Shown piece by piece: positions 17,867 to 28,170 of a stretch of 64,000 nucleotides of DNA. The DNA is from Olleya sp. Bg11-27 (GTDB lineage: Bacteria; Bacteroidota; Bacteroidia; Flavobacteriales; Flavobacteriaceae): assembly GCF_002831645.1 (NCBI RefSeq), contig NZ_CP025117.1, forward strand, positions 4,045,001 through 4,109,000. The letters run 5' to 3'. Position 1 is the first letter of the stretch; every line of letters starts with the position of its first letter. Position numbers and translations under genes: made by a program. The notes under the pieces were generated by a model that searched no databases, was not told the origin of the DNA, and worked only from the letters and a program-made list of their open reading frames with translations.

Positions 17867-18694
17867 CTAACCCCTCATCGATTTACCTTTCTTATTAAAA
17901 GGTTGCTTTAACAAATACGTTAGATGCTTATTTTGCTCTTCTTCAGGACACGTATCTACACCATATATAATTTTATCACGATCCAGGGATAAGTAAGTCC
18001 CAAAAAGCCTATCCCAGATAGAGAAAATATTACCATAATTGGAATCCGTATATGGTAATTTATAATGATGATGTACTTTATGCATATCTGGAGATACAAT
18101 TAGATAACTAAGCCTTACATCTATTTTTTTAGGCAATCTAATGTTAGCATGAGAAAACTGTGTCGCTATTAGAGATAACGATTGGTATAAAAACACAATT
18201 CCTATTGGTGCACCAACAATAAAAACACCAAACAAAGTAAAAACAAACCGGATAATACTCTCTAAAGGGTGATGCCTATTTGCCGTAGTTGTATCTACTT
18301 GATGATCCGAATGATGTACCAAATGTAAACGCCACAACAATTTAATTTTATGTTCTATATAATGTACCAAATACGCACCAAAAAAATCTAACAATAAAAC
18401 ACCTAAGACTATATATAACCATAAAGGCATTTTAGGAAGCCAATTTATAATTCCAAAATGATTTTGCTTAACCCAAAATGAAGTATATATTAATACACTT
18501 GCTAAGGTGAAATTAATGACTATTGTTGTTCCTGTAAAAAAAAGATTTGGCCAAGCATGCGACCATTTATTATAGTTGAATTTAGCTAAAGGTAACACAC
18601 CTTCTAAAAGCCAAAATAGCCATAGCCCTGAAACAAGAATTAATGCGCGATGGAGCGATGGTATGCTCTCAAAATAACTAATTACAGATTCCAT
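17867..18694 (-). CDS. sterol desaturase / fatty acid hydroxylase family protein
   Basis: About 275 residues with four or five hydrophobic segments. The di-iron histidine clusters are in place: HYIEH, HLVHHSDHQVDTTTANRHHP, and HKVHHHYKLPYTDSNYGN. The family hydroxylates or desaturates lipids in the inner membrane using oxygen. In Bacteroidota the substrates may be carotenoids, hopanoids or amino-lipid fatty acids; the sequence does not say which. ATG at 18694 is chosen; in-frame GTG and TTG codons lie 6 and 9 bp upstream. It follows the next gene on the minus strand with only 11 bp between, so they are probably co-transcribed. Confidence 0.87.
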   Translation of the reverse strand: MESVISYFESIPSLHRALILVSGLWLFWLLEGVLPLAKFNYNKWSHAWPNLFFTGTTIVINFTLASVLIYTSFWVKQNHFGIINWLPKMPLWLYIVLGVLLLDFFGAYLVHYIEHKIKLLWRLHLVHHSDHQVDTTTANRHHPLESIIRFVFTLFGVFIVGAPIGIVFLYQSLSLIATQFSHANIRLPKKIDVRLSYLIVSPDMHKVHHHYKLPYTDSNYGNIFSIWDRLFGTYLSLDRDKIIYGVDTCPEEEQNKHLTYLLKQPFNKKGKSMRG

Positions 18695-18705
18695 GTACAC
18701 CAAAC

Positions 18706-19599
18706 CTATTTGTTAATAATAAACTTAACTTTATTTAAATCCGATTGTAATACTTGTGTTTTCCATAGTAATGCGTCTTCAATTTTATTTAAACTTCTAA
18801 AAGTTGTATAGTTAAGAAAGGCAAATAAAGACCGATTAATCTTATCAATATTTTCTAAATCATACCGTTTTAAAAATCGACGGGCTTTATTAAATTTCCC
18901 AGAAATCAAAAATGCTTTTATCTCTAATAAATCGTGTTTTTGAAGCAATGCTTGTTTCTTTTCCAATGCACTCTTTTCCAGCAGCTCTTTTGCTTCTTGC
19001 CTATAAATATCGGATAACCTAATTAATTCCTCCTTTAGATAATCTTCGGCATATATTCCAAAATCCAAATATTTATTAGCCAACCTAAATGCAGACGCAT
19101 AGTTTTTATTTTCAAAATAAGCAGTTAATTCTGTTTCCAAAAAAGAAGTATCTAAAGCATATTTTTTAATAAATGTTGTTAAATTTTGAGCAACAAATTG
19201 ATCATGAAAAGCACTATCTAAAATATTTCCGTTGGGATCCATTACTTTAATTCTATCATCATTAAAATGTAGAATATACTGAGCGCCCCTTTTACCATCA
19301 ATCAAACCATGCAACTGGCTATAATTAGACTCGCTAAGAACGACAGGCACAAAATACTCCCAAATTAAAGTTTTAATCCTGTCACCCCCGAATAACTCAG
19401 TAACAATTTGCCCCCCTTCTTTATCTTCAAGTATAATTGGATAAGAATAATTTGCAGCATCTTCCCAAATAACTAACAGCATCTTATTTTTAGATAATGC
19501 CAACCTTTTTGCCAAAGTAAAAGAGGTGAGCCACTCTTGAGCGGTAGAAGTTGTAATTGTAGCACAACCTATTAATAGAGTAAGTAATATTTTTTTCAT
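18706..19599 (-). CDS. exported protein, thioredoxin-fold-like, function unknown
   Basis: 297 residues with a signal peptide (LLTLLIGCATITTSTAQ). The first half (about 22-150) has a thioredoxin-like order: EWLTSFTLAKRLALSKNKMLLVIWED, then VPVVLSESNYSQL, then GAQYILHFNDD. The CxxC motif is absent, so redox activity is unlikely. The second half is helical, charged and TPR-like (residues of about 160-290). It may be a periplasmic folding or docking factor. It sits directly upstream of the sterol desaturase-like gene. Confidence 0.7.
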   Translation of the reverse strand: MKKILLTLLIGCATITTSTAQEWLTSFTLAKRLALSKNKMLLVIWEDAANYSYPIILEDKEGGQIVTELFGGDRIKTLIWEYFVPVVLSESNYSQLHGLIDGKRGAQYILHFNDDRIKVMDPNGNILDSAFHDQFVAQNLTTFIKKYALDTSFLETELTAYFENKNYASAFRLANKYLDFGIYAEDYLKEELIRLSDIYRQEAKELLEKSALEKKQALLQKHDLLEIKAFLISGKFNKARRFLKRYDLENIDKINRSLFAFLNYTTFRSLNKIEDALLWKTQVLQSDLNKVKFIINK

Positions 19600-19625
19600 A
19601 GTACTAAAAATACAAAATAATAGTA

Positions 19626-20120
19626 TTAATACTTAATTCGTTTTTTCATCTCTTCAACAATATTAAAAGCCGCAGGACAGATAGACACATTTTTTAATGT
19701 TAAATTTGATATTTGTTGAAATTTTTTACGATCTGTATGCGGGAATTCCGAACATGCTTTAGGGCGCACATCATATATAGAACAGTAATTGTCTGCACCT
19801 AGAAACGTACACGGAACGGATTGTAGTACATAATCATTTTCTTCGTCAAGACGCAGATACGTATCAATAAACTGTTGTGGCTTTTGTCTAAAATGTTTAG
19901 CAATACGCTGAACATCCTTATCCGTAAAAAGAGGACCTGTAGTTTTGCAACAATTGGCACACGTTAAGCAATCCGTTTTTTTAAATTCGGCTTCATGCAA
20001 TTCTTGCATAATATAATCCAGTTGCTTTGGTGCTTTCTTTTTTAGCTTAGTAAAAAAGGTTTTATTTTCCTTATGCTTATCTTTGGCAAGCTTTGGGAGA
20101 TCATTTAAAAATTCTTCCAT
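19626..20120 (-). CDS. YkgJ-type cysteine cluster protein
   Basis: 164 residues, cytosolic. Cysteines 51, 54, 57 and 58 lie in CLTCANCC. Further cysteines are in VPCTFL, NYCSIYDVRPKACSEFP and VSICPA. This is the UPF0153/YkgJ pattern, thought to bind zinc or an iron-sulfur cluster. The function is not established. The gene is divergent from the methyltransferase gene with 21 bp between the starts. Confidence 0.85.
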   Translation of the reverse strand: MEEFLNDLPKLAKDKHKENKTFFTKLKKKAPKQLDYIMQELHEAEFKKTDCLTCANCCKTTGPLFTDKDVQRIAKHFRQKPQQFIDTYLRLDEENDYVLQSVPCTFLGADNYCSIYDVRPKACSEFPHTDRKKFQQISNLTLKNVSICPAAFNIVEEMKKRIKY

Positions 20121-20141
20121 CTTACAAAAATAGTATTTTAA

Positions 20142-20840
20142 ATGAAAGACCTTTTCGGAAAAGCCTTATTAGATTATCAGAATAATAATTATACAGAAGA
20201 CCTAATGACGTCTACTAACATATCTGATGAGGATGAATTACCAATTCCTTATCTTTTTAGAGACTTTAAAGACATGCCTAAGTTAGAGCAACACGCTCTA
20301 AACTTATCTAAAGGTCACGTTTTAGACGTTGGTTGTGGTTCTGGAAGTCACAGTTTATATTTACAAAGTAAAGGACTTAGCGTTAAAGCTATTGACATCT
20401 CTACTGGTGCTGTTACTGTAAGTAAAGCAAGAGGCGTTATTACTATCGAAGAAAAAGCACTTTTAGACGAAACCGACACTTTTGACACTATTTTATTATT
20501 GATGAATGGTACCGGCATATTTCAAACCTTAGATCAAGTCTCTACTTATTTATCACATTTAAAATCTTTATTACATAAAAACGGTCAAATATTAATAGAC
20601 TCTAGTGATATAAAATATATGTATCTAGATGAAGATGGTGGGTTTTGGCAGGATATGAATGCCAACTATTATGGCGAGCTAGACTATTTTTTAAGTTATA
20701 AAGGCGAAAAAGAAACCCCAATGAAGTGGTTATATTTAGACTACAAGCTACTAAAAGACGCTTGTAACGCTATTGACTTAAAATGCGAAATGCTCGCTGA
20801 AGGCGAGCATTATGACTATTTAGCAAAGTTATCGATTTAA
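20142..20840 (+). CDS. class I SAM-dependent methyltransferase
   Basis: 232 residues. Motif I, VLDVGCGSGSHSLYL (about 60-74), binds S-adenosylmethionine. VKAIDIS follows as the acidic motif, and DTILLLMNGTGIFQTL is the motif IV region. The substrate cannot be read from the sequence; GLLMNGTGI-type members are often annotated simply as methyltransferase domain proteins. It is a single gene, and its stop overlaps the convergent DUF2059 gene by 4 bp. Confidence 0.85.
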   Translation: MKDLFGKALLDYQNNNYTEDLMTSTNISDEDELPIPYLFRDFKDMPKLEQHALNLSKGHVLDVGCGSGSHSLYLQSKGLSVKAIDISTGAVTVSKARGVITIEEKALLDETDTFDTILLLMNGTGIFQTLDQVSTYLSHLKSLLHKNGQILIDSSDIKYMYLDEDGGFWQDMNANYYGELDYFLSYKGEKETPMKWLYLDYKLLKDACNAIDLKCEMLAEGEHYDYLAKLSI

Positions 20841-21364
20841 AGGTTAAATCCTTTTTCTGATAATTTTGCTATCATACTTTTATATAAATCCCCACTCCAC
20901 AACACGGAGATATCACCCATTGCAGCATTCATAGAATCTTGAGAGCTTACAATTTTTTGACCAGTATCACTTTTATAGAATTCTGTTAAAATTATTTTAT
21001 CACCTTCTGTTAATGCCTCAGGTTTAAACATATTTTTACCAGCTGTAGTAGTGTATAATGCATTCATGTTTTTAACATCTTTATGTGTAAAATGAGCTCT
21101 GTAAGCAGATACTACCATTTCCGCTAACGCTCCCATTGCATTAGTTTTTTCCTTTTTAAGTTCTGTCCAAACTGCTACAGGCACTCCTTGAGAGACAAAT
21201 TGTTCTTCAAGCATAGTAAACATTTGATCAACCACACCTTCGTAGTAGGTCATGGTTCCATTGCTTTTAATACAAGTTTTAACATCTTGACTGTATTGAT
21301 CAACTTGTGCGAAACCTACAGTCCCTATTGTTAAAAGACATACTAATGCTATAATATTTTTCAT
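20837..21364 (-). CDS. DUF2059 periplasmic protein
   Basis: 175 residues with a signal peptide (IIALVCLLTIGTVGFAQ). The mature part is helical and carries the DUF2059 core, with the pattern AHFTHKDVKNMNALYTTTAGK (shortened here) followed by a helix. Function of the family is unknown. It lies 35 bp downstream of the amidohydrolase gene on the same strand. Confidence 0.85.
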   Translation of the reverse strand: MKNIIALVCLLTIGTVGFAQVDQYSQDVKTCIKSNGTMTYYEGVVDQMFTMLEEQFVSQGVPVAVWTELKKEKTNAMGALAEMVVSAYRAHFTHKDVKNMNALYTTTAGKNMFKPEALTEGDKIILTEFYKSDTGQKIVSSQDSMNAAMGDISVLWSGDLYKSMIAKLSEKGFNL

Positions 21365-21399
21365 TTTTAAAATGTGTTTATGTTATTACCAAAGAACAA

Positions 21400-23022
21400 C
21401 TACTGTGCCACTCCTCCAATATAAGTCTCATTTACTTTAATGTTTGGAATTTCTTTTTCATCCACAGTCATTATATTTTGGTCCAAGATAATAAAATCGG
21501 CAAACTTACCAATTTCGATACTTCCTTTTTCTTGTTCCTCAAAGTTTGAATAGGCCGCCCAAGTTGTCATTCCTTTTAAAGTTTCTTCTCTTGATAACCC
21601 ATTCTCTTTATTAAAACCACCTTCTGGATATTGCTTAGTATCTTGTCTAGAAACGGCTGCATAAAACGTTAAAAACGGACTTACTTTCTCTACAGGAAAA
21701 TCAGTACCTAAAGCCACTCGTCCACTTTTTTCTAATAACTTTTTATAGGCATAAGCCCCTTTTACTCTCTCTTTTCCTAAACGGTCTTCTGCCCAATACA
21801 TATCACTTGTTGCGTGTGTTGGTTGTATAGAGGGGATAATATTCTCATTTTTAAAATATTCAAAATCATCATCTGTAATAACTTGAGCATGCTCAACTCT
21901 CCAACGTCTGTTCTTTTGACCTAATAATGTTTTTTCATAGGTCTGTAATACAAATCTATTAGCAGAATCTCCAATCGCATGTGTGTTCATTTGATATCCT
22001 GCTTTAGCGATTCTTTCTGCTAAATTCTTATAATCCTCAATCCCAATAACTAGAGCACCAAAATGATTATGTTGATCCGTATATTCTTGTTTTAATGCCG
22101 CACCTCTAGACCCCAAAGCGCCATCCGCATAAACTTTTACCGATTGTACATTTAAACGCGCTGTCTTAATTTTCCCTTTAGTTAAATAATAGTCCAGGTT
22201 TGCTTTTCTATTACTAATCATAGCATAGATACGCATATCCAATGCACCTGCTTGTTGCAAACTATCAACCAATTCTATAACTTGTTTATCTAAACCAGCA
22301 TCCGACACTGTAGTCAACCCTAAATTTGTACATATTTTTTGAGCTTCCAATAGCGCATCTATTTGTTGTTGCTTTGTTGGCTCCGGAAAAATAACTTCCA
22401 CCAATTCCATTGGATTATCAATTAAAACTCCTGTTAACTTCCCATTTTCTTTTAAAATCTCTCCACCTTCCGCTAGTGTACTTTCTGTAATATTAGCTAA
22501 ATCCAATGCAGCTTGATTACATATCATAGCATGACCATCAATTCTAGTTAATGCTACCGGAATATTAGGAAATAAACTATCTAATTGTACTTTAGTTGGA
22601 TATGTTTTATCACCCCAGTCGTTTTGATCCCATCCTCTACCAATAATAAATGCAGAGGATTTGTTTTTCTGAAACTCTACAACCTTGCTTATAACATCAG
22701 CATAACTTTTTGTATCTCTCAGATTAACTTGCAATTGGTTTAAACCAAGTCCATAAAAATGACAATGTGCATCAATAAAACCTGGTACAACAGTTTGACC
22801 AGCTGCATCAATAAGTGCTTTTGGTTTATATTTATTCTTTATATCTGCAGCTGTACCAACTCCTACAAATTTACCATCTTTTACCGCAAAAGCTTCTGCC
22901 TTAGAAAAGTTAGAATCGACTGTATATACATTAGCATTCGTGATAATAGTATCCACATCTATTTTATCTGAAGCACAAGATGTAATGATTAAAAATAAGA
23001 ATAGGGTTTTGGTGAATTTCAT
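21400..23022 (-). CDS. amidohydrolase family lipoprotein, YtcJ-like
   Basis: 540 residues. A lipoprotein signal ends in ITSC (Cys near 16). The amidohydrolase-3 landmarks are VVPGFIDAHCHFYG (HxH metal ligands), GRGWDQNDW, KVYADGALGSRGAAL, NTHAIGDSANR, VEHAQV, and GTDFPVEKVSPF with the final metal Asp. It is a zinc-type hydrolase of unknown substrate, anchored in the envelope. It is followed by the DUF2059 gene and preceded by a strong terminator that isolates it from the barrel gene upstream. Confidence 0.88.
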   Translation of the reverse strand: MKFTKTLFLFLIITSCASDKIDVDTIITNANVYTVDSNFSKAEAFAVKDGKFVGVGTAADIKNKYKPKALIDAAGQTVVPGFIDAHCHFYGLGLNQLQVNLRDTKSYADVISKVVEFQKNKSSAFIIGRGWDQNDWGDKTYPTKVQLDSLFPNIPVALTRIDGHAMICNQAALDLANITESTLAEGGEILKENGKLTGVLIDNPMELVEVIFPEPTKQQQIDALLEAQKICTNLGLTTVSDAGLDKQVIELVDSLQQAGALDMRIYAMISNRKANLDYYLTKGKIKTARLNVQSVKVYADGALGSRGAALKQEYTDQHNHFGALVIGIEDYKNLAERIAKAGYQMNTHAIGDSANRFVLQTYEKTLLGQKNRRWRVEHAQVITDDDFEYFKNENIIPSIQPTHATSDMYWAEDRLGKERVKGAYAYKKLLEKSGRVALGTDFPVEKVSPFLTFYAAVSRQDTKQYPEGGFNKENGLSREETLKGMTTWAAYSNFEEQEKGSIEIGKFADFIILDQNIMTVDEKEIPNIKVNETYIGGVAQ

Positions 23023-23047
23023 ATTTTAAATTTTTGAGTAAATATAA

Positions 23048-23086
23048 GCATAAAAAAAAGCCTCGAGAGGAGGCTTTTTTTTATGC
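23048..23086 (-). terminator. strong bidirectional-looking terminator
   Basis: A 17-bp stem running from GCATAAAAAAAAGCCTC to its exact complement around a 5-nt loop (GAGAG). It closes the TPR/barrel operon. Confidence 0.85.
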
Positions 23087-23126
23087 TTAATAATTTTAGA
23101 ATGTGATTATATCGAAATATGCGTAT

Positions 23127-24854
23127 TTAAAAATCAAATTTATAAGTTCCTCCTGCCAAAAACTGAATACCCTGCACTGGTGTGTTTTGCCATTTAGTAT
23201 ACGCTTCCCCTACTATATTATTAGCTTTTGCAAATACAGAAAAACGATCGTTTATATGATAACCTACATGTGCATTAGCATCAAAATAAGCATCTAACGT
23301 AACAACTCCTGTTACAGATGGTATTACACTAGAAACACTAAATTGGTCTTTACGTTCTCCAATATAATATAAATTAGCGCCGGCAAACCATTGCTCATTA
23401 ATTTGATAGTCTAAAAAGACTGATGCTTTTAAATCTGGTAGATTCCAAGCTTCCATTTCGTTTTTAACATCATAAGAAAAATACTCTCCTTTTATTCCTA
23501 ATGTAAAGTTTCTGTTTATATCAACGTTTAATTCTGCTGCGACACTTAATGTTGTCACGTCATCGTAAGTCATCCCAAAAGAGTTACCATAAGTATAAGC
23601 TTCTGATGTTTGCGTGATATCATTATTTACGAATAATGCTTTATTTTTTTCGGATTTATAATTACCACTTACCGTGTAACTCATTGCATTAGAAAGCTTT
23701 CCTTTTAATCCTCCGAAAGCATTGTATTGTTGATCTGTTGGCGCTATAAAAAGATTAGGTGAAACAAATTGATTGTCCTCTACAAAATCATAATACGAAT
23801 TTTGAATCAATCCCCCTTTTACGCCTCCAAAAACAATTAAAACATCATCTATAAGTCTGTAACTAACTGCAATATTAGGGTAGATAAAGAATTTACTCTC
23901 ACTAGCTTCTGTATTATTTAAATAGACCGCTTTAACACCTAAATCGACCGTCAAATCATCTTGTTTTAGCTGAAATTTTGGAGCAACCCCAAATTGAAAA
24001 TTACCATAATTAACCTCCGTTGGTGCTGCATAAGCTTTATCAAAACTACCGCCTAAATAATCGACAAACACTTCTACATCGACATCGTTATCCTGAATAT
24101 TTATTGTTCCAATAGCATTAGCCTTAAATCGATTTTCTCCAGAACCATAATCATCACCAAAGCGTCTAAAAAGAACACTTCCTGAAGACACAATCCCATC
24201 TTCAAACATAATGTCTCCTCCAACATATGCATTGGTAAAACTATGCCCCACATCTAACGTATCTGCAGTTGCCTGATTAAACAAAGGTTGTTGTAAACCG
24301 TACCAATTATAAGTTTGATACTGAAAACCTCCTAACGCGGTCCATGTATAATCACGATCTGATTTAGTATAGGTTACATTAAGTTTTGAATCTGAAAACC
24401 CACTATCCGTTAAAACTTCATCGATATCACCTTGAGAGGAATGGTGACCTATATAGGCACTAAATGCCTGGTCTCTACCAATAGCATGATTTAAATAAGC
24501 TTCCCCTAAAATAGTGGTATACGTTCCAACTCCTAAAGTTGCGTAATTGTTATACAACTTTATTTTTTTTGCTTTATCCACAACCGCTGCTTTTCCTTTT
24601 GCTGGTGTAAATGTTGATGCCACAGGAAAAGAGAAAATATTATATTTAACGTCTTTCTTTGTTCCCGTATCGTTATCATCCAATGACGGTGTTTCTTTTA
24701 CTTTAAAAGCATCAGAAATTGATGGTGTATATGGTTTTATTACATCAATAACACCTGTTTGTATTGTGTCTCCCTCCCTTTCTTGCGCTAATGCAAAGAC
24801 AGAAATTAACAACGATGGTATTAATAAAATGATTTGTTTTTTTATACTAAACAT
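23127..24854 (-). CDS. plug-less TonB-receptor-like outer-membrane barrel
   Basis: 575 residues. After a signal peptide (IILLIPSLLISVFALAQ) and a short segment (VIDVIKPYTPSISDAFKVKE), the whole protein is alternating beta strands ending in aromatic residues, with a final Phe (GGTYKFDF). There is no TonB plug domain or carboxypeptidase-like N-terminal domain, so it is a bare barrel of roughly 22 strands or fewer. It lies 41 bp downstream of the long TPR gene, an arrangement common in Flavobacteriaceae. It may form a passive pore or be plugged by a partner protein. Confidence 0.8.
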   Translation of the reverse strand: MFSIKKQIILLIPSLLISVFALAQEREGDTIQTGVIDVIKPYTPSISDAFKVKETPSLDDNDTGTKKDVKYNIFSFPVASTFTPAKGKAAVVDKAKKIKLYNNYATLGVGTYTTILGEAYLNHAIGRDQAFSAYIGHHSSQGDIDEVLTDSGFSDSKLNVTYTKSDRDYTWTALGGFQYQTYNWYGLQQPLFNQATADTLDVGHSFTNAYVGGDIMFEDGIVSSGSVLFRRFGDDYGSGENRFKANAIGTINIQDNDVDVEVFVDYLGGSFDKAYAAPTEVNYGNFQFGVAPKFQLKQDDLTVDLGVKAVYLNNTEASESKFFIYPNIAVSYRLIDDVLIVFGGVKGGLIQNSYYDFVEDNQFVSPNLFIAPTDQQYNAFGGLKGKLSNAMSYTVSGNYKSEKNKALFVNNDITQTSEAYTYGNSFGMTYDDVTTLSVAAELNVDINRNFTLGIKGEYFSYDVKNEMEAWNLPDLKASVFLDYQINEQWFAGANLYYIGERKDQFSVSSVIPSVTGVVTLDAYFDANAHVGYHINDRFSVFAKANNIVGEAYTKWQNTPVQGIQFLAGGTYKFDF

Positions 24855-24895
24855 AATTTATATTTATGAATTACGATGGTCTTGATTACTGATTT

Positions 24896-27800
24896 TTAGT
24901 CCTCAGTGATTACTGACGAGTTTGTTTTAGCTTCTTCTGCTTTTATTCTAGTCAATTCGGTTTGTGCTTCTGTTTTCACATCCTCAAAATTGCTAAAGTT
25001 TTTGATTACACTTTCAAGGATATAAGTGGCTTGAAAAGCATCTCCTAAAGCATAAAAGTTTTTAGCCATTATTACTAATCCTTTTGCACCGTAGTATTTA
25101 TATCCAGAATAATCTTTTGCTAAACGCTGTGTTACTTCATTAGACTCGTTATACAGTCCGTCTTTATTTTTAAAGTATGCGTTGTAGTACAATGCTTCTG
25201 CTGCTGTTTCGCCAGTTGCAAATGTTTCGACTTGTGTATAAGCGGTTCTTGCTTTAGGTTGATCGTTAGTTTTAATAGCAGCACGTGCAATTATAACATA
25301 TGCATCACTTCTTACTTTATTATCTAAATTAACATTGCTAAGCACTTTTTCCGCGTAAGCGACTGCTTGACTATATTTATCTAATTGATAATTAGCCTGC
25401 ATTAAATTAGATTGTGCAAATAAACTGTTTTGAGGAAAATTAGCCTCTAGCTCTAAACGTTTTAATGTTGGAATTGCAGCATTCCAATCTTTTTTATCTA
25501 ATTGAATTTGAGACAAACGCAACAATGCTTCTTCAGAAAACTCGCTTTGCGATTGACCTACAACATAAGCATAATGCGGTTCGGCATTAGGTTTTAAGTC
25601 TTTTTTGAAATACAATTGCGCCAAGTAAAAATGTGCTTGTGTAGCATGTAATCCGTTTGCAAACTCACTTAAATATCCATTAAATTGTTTGATAGCAGCA
25701 TTTACGTTTTCATCCAAATATTGTTTTTCTGCTGCTTGATAAGTTGCATTATCTAAATCAGCATCAGTAACTTCTACAAAATCCAATGTTCTAACCCAAG
25801 TTGCATACTCGTCAACTTTTCCTAAATCGATATAAATTAGTCTAGCTGTTGCTACCGCTTGGTTAGCTTCCGGAGTACTTGGATACGCTTTAGCCACCGC
25901 TTTAAACGTTGTTAATGCTTCTTCATTTTGACTGGCATTATAATACACTAATCCTTGACGTAATTGCCCTTTGCGTGTAAATGGACTTGTACTATATTCT
26001 TTTTTTAATTGATTATAAATAGCAACTGCTTTCACATCTTCTCCTGCCTTTACATAACTATTCCCCAATGCATACATGGCATCGTCTCTTAACTTAGATG
26101 TTGGGTATTTAGAAATAAACTGTTTTAATTGCTCTGTTTGATCATTTTCCTTACCAATGTAACCATAACTCATAGCTTTTTGAAAAAACGCATAATCATT
26201 TTCAATTTTCCCAACTTCCATTGCCTTATCATAAGTCGAAATAGCGTCACTATAGCGACTTGATACAAAATAGCCATCTGCCAATCTTAAATAAGCATCG
26301 TTCAATCTAATTTTGTCTGTTTGATTTTTCTCTATAAATTGACTGAAAGACGTCGTTGCTTGACTATAATTTTTCTGTTTAAAATACGTGTAGGCGATAT
26401 TGTAATCTAAATTTTCAAACTCGGTCGTTGTAGATGCTTCACTTTGTTGTGCAAATTGTTTGAATCCAATTAAAGCATCGTCATAGTTTGTTAAGTTATA
26501 ATCCGCTTCTGCTTTCCAAAAAGTGGCCCTTGCGGTATACTTTTGATCTTGTTGTTCTTTTAACGATTTATCAAAAAGGTCTTCCGCTTCTTGATATTTA
26601 CTTTCATTAAACAACTCTAAACCTCTATAAAATGCTACTTTTTGATACGCAACCTTACTCTCAAAGCTATTTTTGTTTTTCAATAACACTAATGCTTCTT
26701 TGTAATTTTTAGAAGTAATATACGAGTCTATTAATAACGACTCCACCTCTTCCTTATATTTTGTATCGGGATACTTTTCTAAATAACTATTTAAAACTTG
26801 TGGTACCGATTGATAAGCATTACCTATTTGATAACTAATCTTAGCATAGTTTAACCACGCATCTTCTTGGATTTTTAAATCATAATCCATTTGAGACGCA
26901 TTTCTAAAGGCATTTAATGCTTCTTGCTTTTTACCCACATCAACATAACTTTCTCCTAAATGGTAATAGGCGTTTTGCGCAACACTGTTGTCAGCACTTA
27001 CAATTTTATTAAACTCTGAAATTGCTTTATCATACTCCTTTTGTTTATAATAAGCATATCCTAATTGATAGTAATCGGTATTATTCCATTTCCCTTTTTT
27101 ACCATTGTAATCCGTTAAGTACGGGATGGCCTCGTCATATTGTTCAAGATTAAAATAACTTTCTCCTATAATTTTATTTAATTCTGAAACTTCACTTCTC
27201 TCACTAGTCTCTAATTTAGATTTAGCCAACTCAATAGCTTTATCAAATTTCCCTAATTTGAAATTTAAATCCGCTTGGTAATAGCTTAGCTTTTCTTTAT
27301 ATTTTTCTTCGTCTCCAACTTGCTCAAAGTACTTATTGGCTTCGTCGTAATCATCTCCTTCATAAGACATAAATCCCAAATAGTATTTGGCTTGAGAGCC
27401 GTATTTTTGAGATGTTTCGACACGTGTTAAATACTTCCTTGCTTCTTTATAATTTTTAGTTGTAAACGACGCATACCCATTATTAAAATTATAAGTTTCC
27501 CTATCTCCTTTTGCTAAAGACCCCTCGTCCACTTTAGCATACCATTTTTGAGCGTAGGCATATTTACCATTTATAAAATAATATTCTGCAACGTCTAAAA
27601 AGGCCGTATTTCGTTTTGTACTTGTTGGATAATCTTCGACAAAACGCTCCATTAATACATCCGCATTTTGCTGGTTTAATCTAATCGCCGCATTTGCAAT
27701 ATAGAATGCACAATTACTTTGAACATTCTCATCATCCGTCGTTTTTTTAATTTGACTAAACAAATTCTGAGAAGCTAAATATTGCTGACTATTGTAAAGT

Positions 27801-27916
27801 TGTAATGCTTTTTGGTAATCCCCTAAACTACTTGTATATACTGCGGATTGTTGTCCAAATAACTGAAAACAAAACGCTAAGGTTATGAAAAATATAAGTT
27901 GCTTTTTTGCTAACAT
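24896..27916 (-). CDS. large exported TPR-repeat protein
   Basis: About 1006 residues. A signal peptide (LIFFITLAFCFQLFGQ) is followed by continuous tetratricopeptide repeats over nearly all of the chain, for example NTDYYQLGYAYYKQKEYDKA and YFLGFMSYEGDDYDEANKYF-like units. Such proteins act as periplasmic scaffolds. Its partner is probably the barrel encoded just downstream. ATG at 27916 is preferred to the TTG at 27943, because that TTG lies inside a -7 promoter box. Confidence 0.88.
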   Translation of the reverse strand: MLAKKQLIFFITLAFCFQLFGQQSAVYTSSLGDYQKALQLYNSQQYLASQNLFSQIKKTTDDENVQSNCAFYIANAAIRLNQQNADVLMERFVEDYPTSTKRNTAFLDVAEYYFINGKYAYAQKWYAKVDEGSLAKGDRETYNFNNGYASFTTKNYKEARKYLTRVETSQKYGSQAKYYLGFMSYEGDDYDEANKYFEQVGDEEKYKEKLSYYQADLNFKLGKFDKAIELAKSKLETSERSEVSELNKIIGESYFNLEQYDEAIPYLTDYNGKKGKWNNTDYYQLGYAYYKQKEYDKAISEFNKIVSADNSVAQNAYYHLGESYVDVGKKQEALNAFRNASQMDYDLKIQEDAWLNYAKISYQIGNAYQSVPQVLNSYLEKYPDTKYKEEVESLLIDSYITSKNYKEALVLLKNKNSFESKVAYQKVAFYRGLELFNESKYQEAEDLFDKSLKEQQDQKYTARATFWKAEADYNLTNYDDALIGFKQFAQQSEASTTTEFENLDYNIAYTYFKQKNYSQATTSFSQFIEKNQTDKIRLNDAYLRLADGYFVSSRYSDAISTYDKAMEVGKIENDYAFFQKAMSYGYIGKENDQTEQLKQFISKYPTSKLRDDAMYALGNSYVKAGEDVKAVAIYNQLKKEYSTSPFTRKGQLRQGLVYYNASQNEEALTTFKAVAKAYPSTPEANQAVATARLIYIDLGKVDEYATWVRTLDFVEVTDADLDNATYQAAEKQYLDENVNAAIKQFNGYLSEFANGLHATQAHFYLAQLYFKKDLKPNAEPHYAYVVGQSQSEFSEEALLRLSQIQLDKKDWNAAIPTLKRLELEANFPQNSLFAQSNLMQANYQLDKYSQAVAYAEKVLSNVNLDNKVRSDAYVIIARAAIKTNDQPKARTAYTQVETFATGETAAEALYYNAYFKNKDGLYNESNEVTQRLAKDYSGYKYYGAKGLVIMAKNFYALGDAFQATYILESVIKNFSNFEDVKTEAQTELTRIKAEEAKTNSSVITED

Positions 27917-27940
27917 TGACACTGTTTTTAAATTGAAAAT

Positions 27941-27948
27941 CAAAGATA
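27941..27948 (-). promoter_or_regulatory. -7 box of the TPR/barrel operon
   Basis: TATCTTTG on the minus strand matches TAnnTTTG exactly, 24 bp before the chosen ATG. Confidence 0.55.
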
Positions 27949-28170
27949 AATTAATCTATAGGTCTAACGCGTGATTTAACTAATAATTATATTGTGAGTG
28001 AATAATTCCAAAAATAATCTTCAATTATTTCTAAAAAAATTGACAAACTTAGATGCTTAATAAATTATTATTTTTCTGTCCTTTTTTTTACTATTAATTG
28101 TTTACTTTGTCACTTACAATTTTGTGCACTCCAAATGCGTTATCTTAATAGAAAGAATTAAATTTATTTT

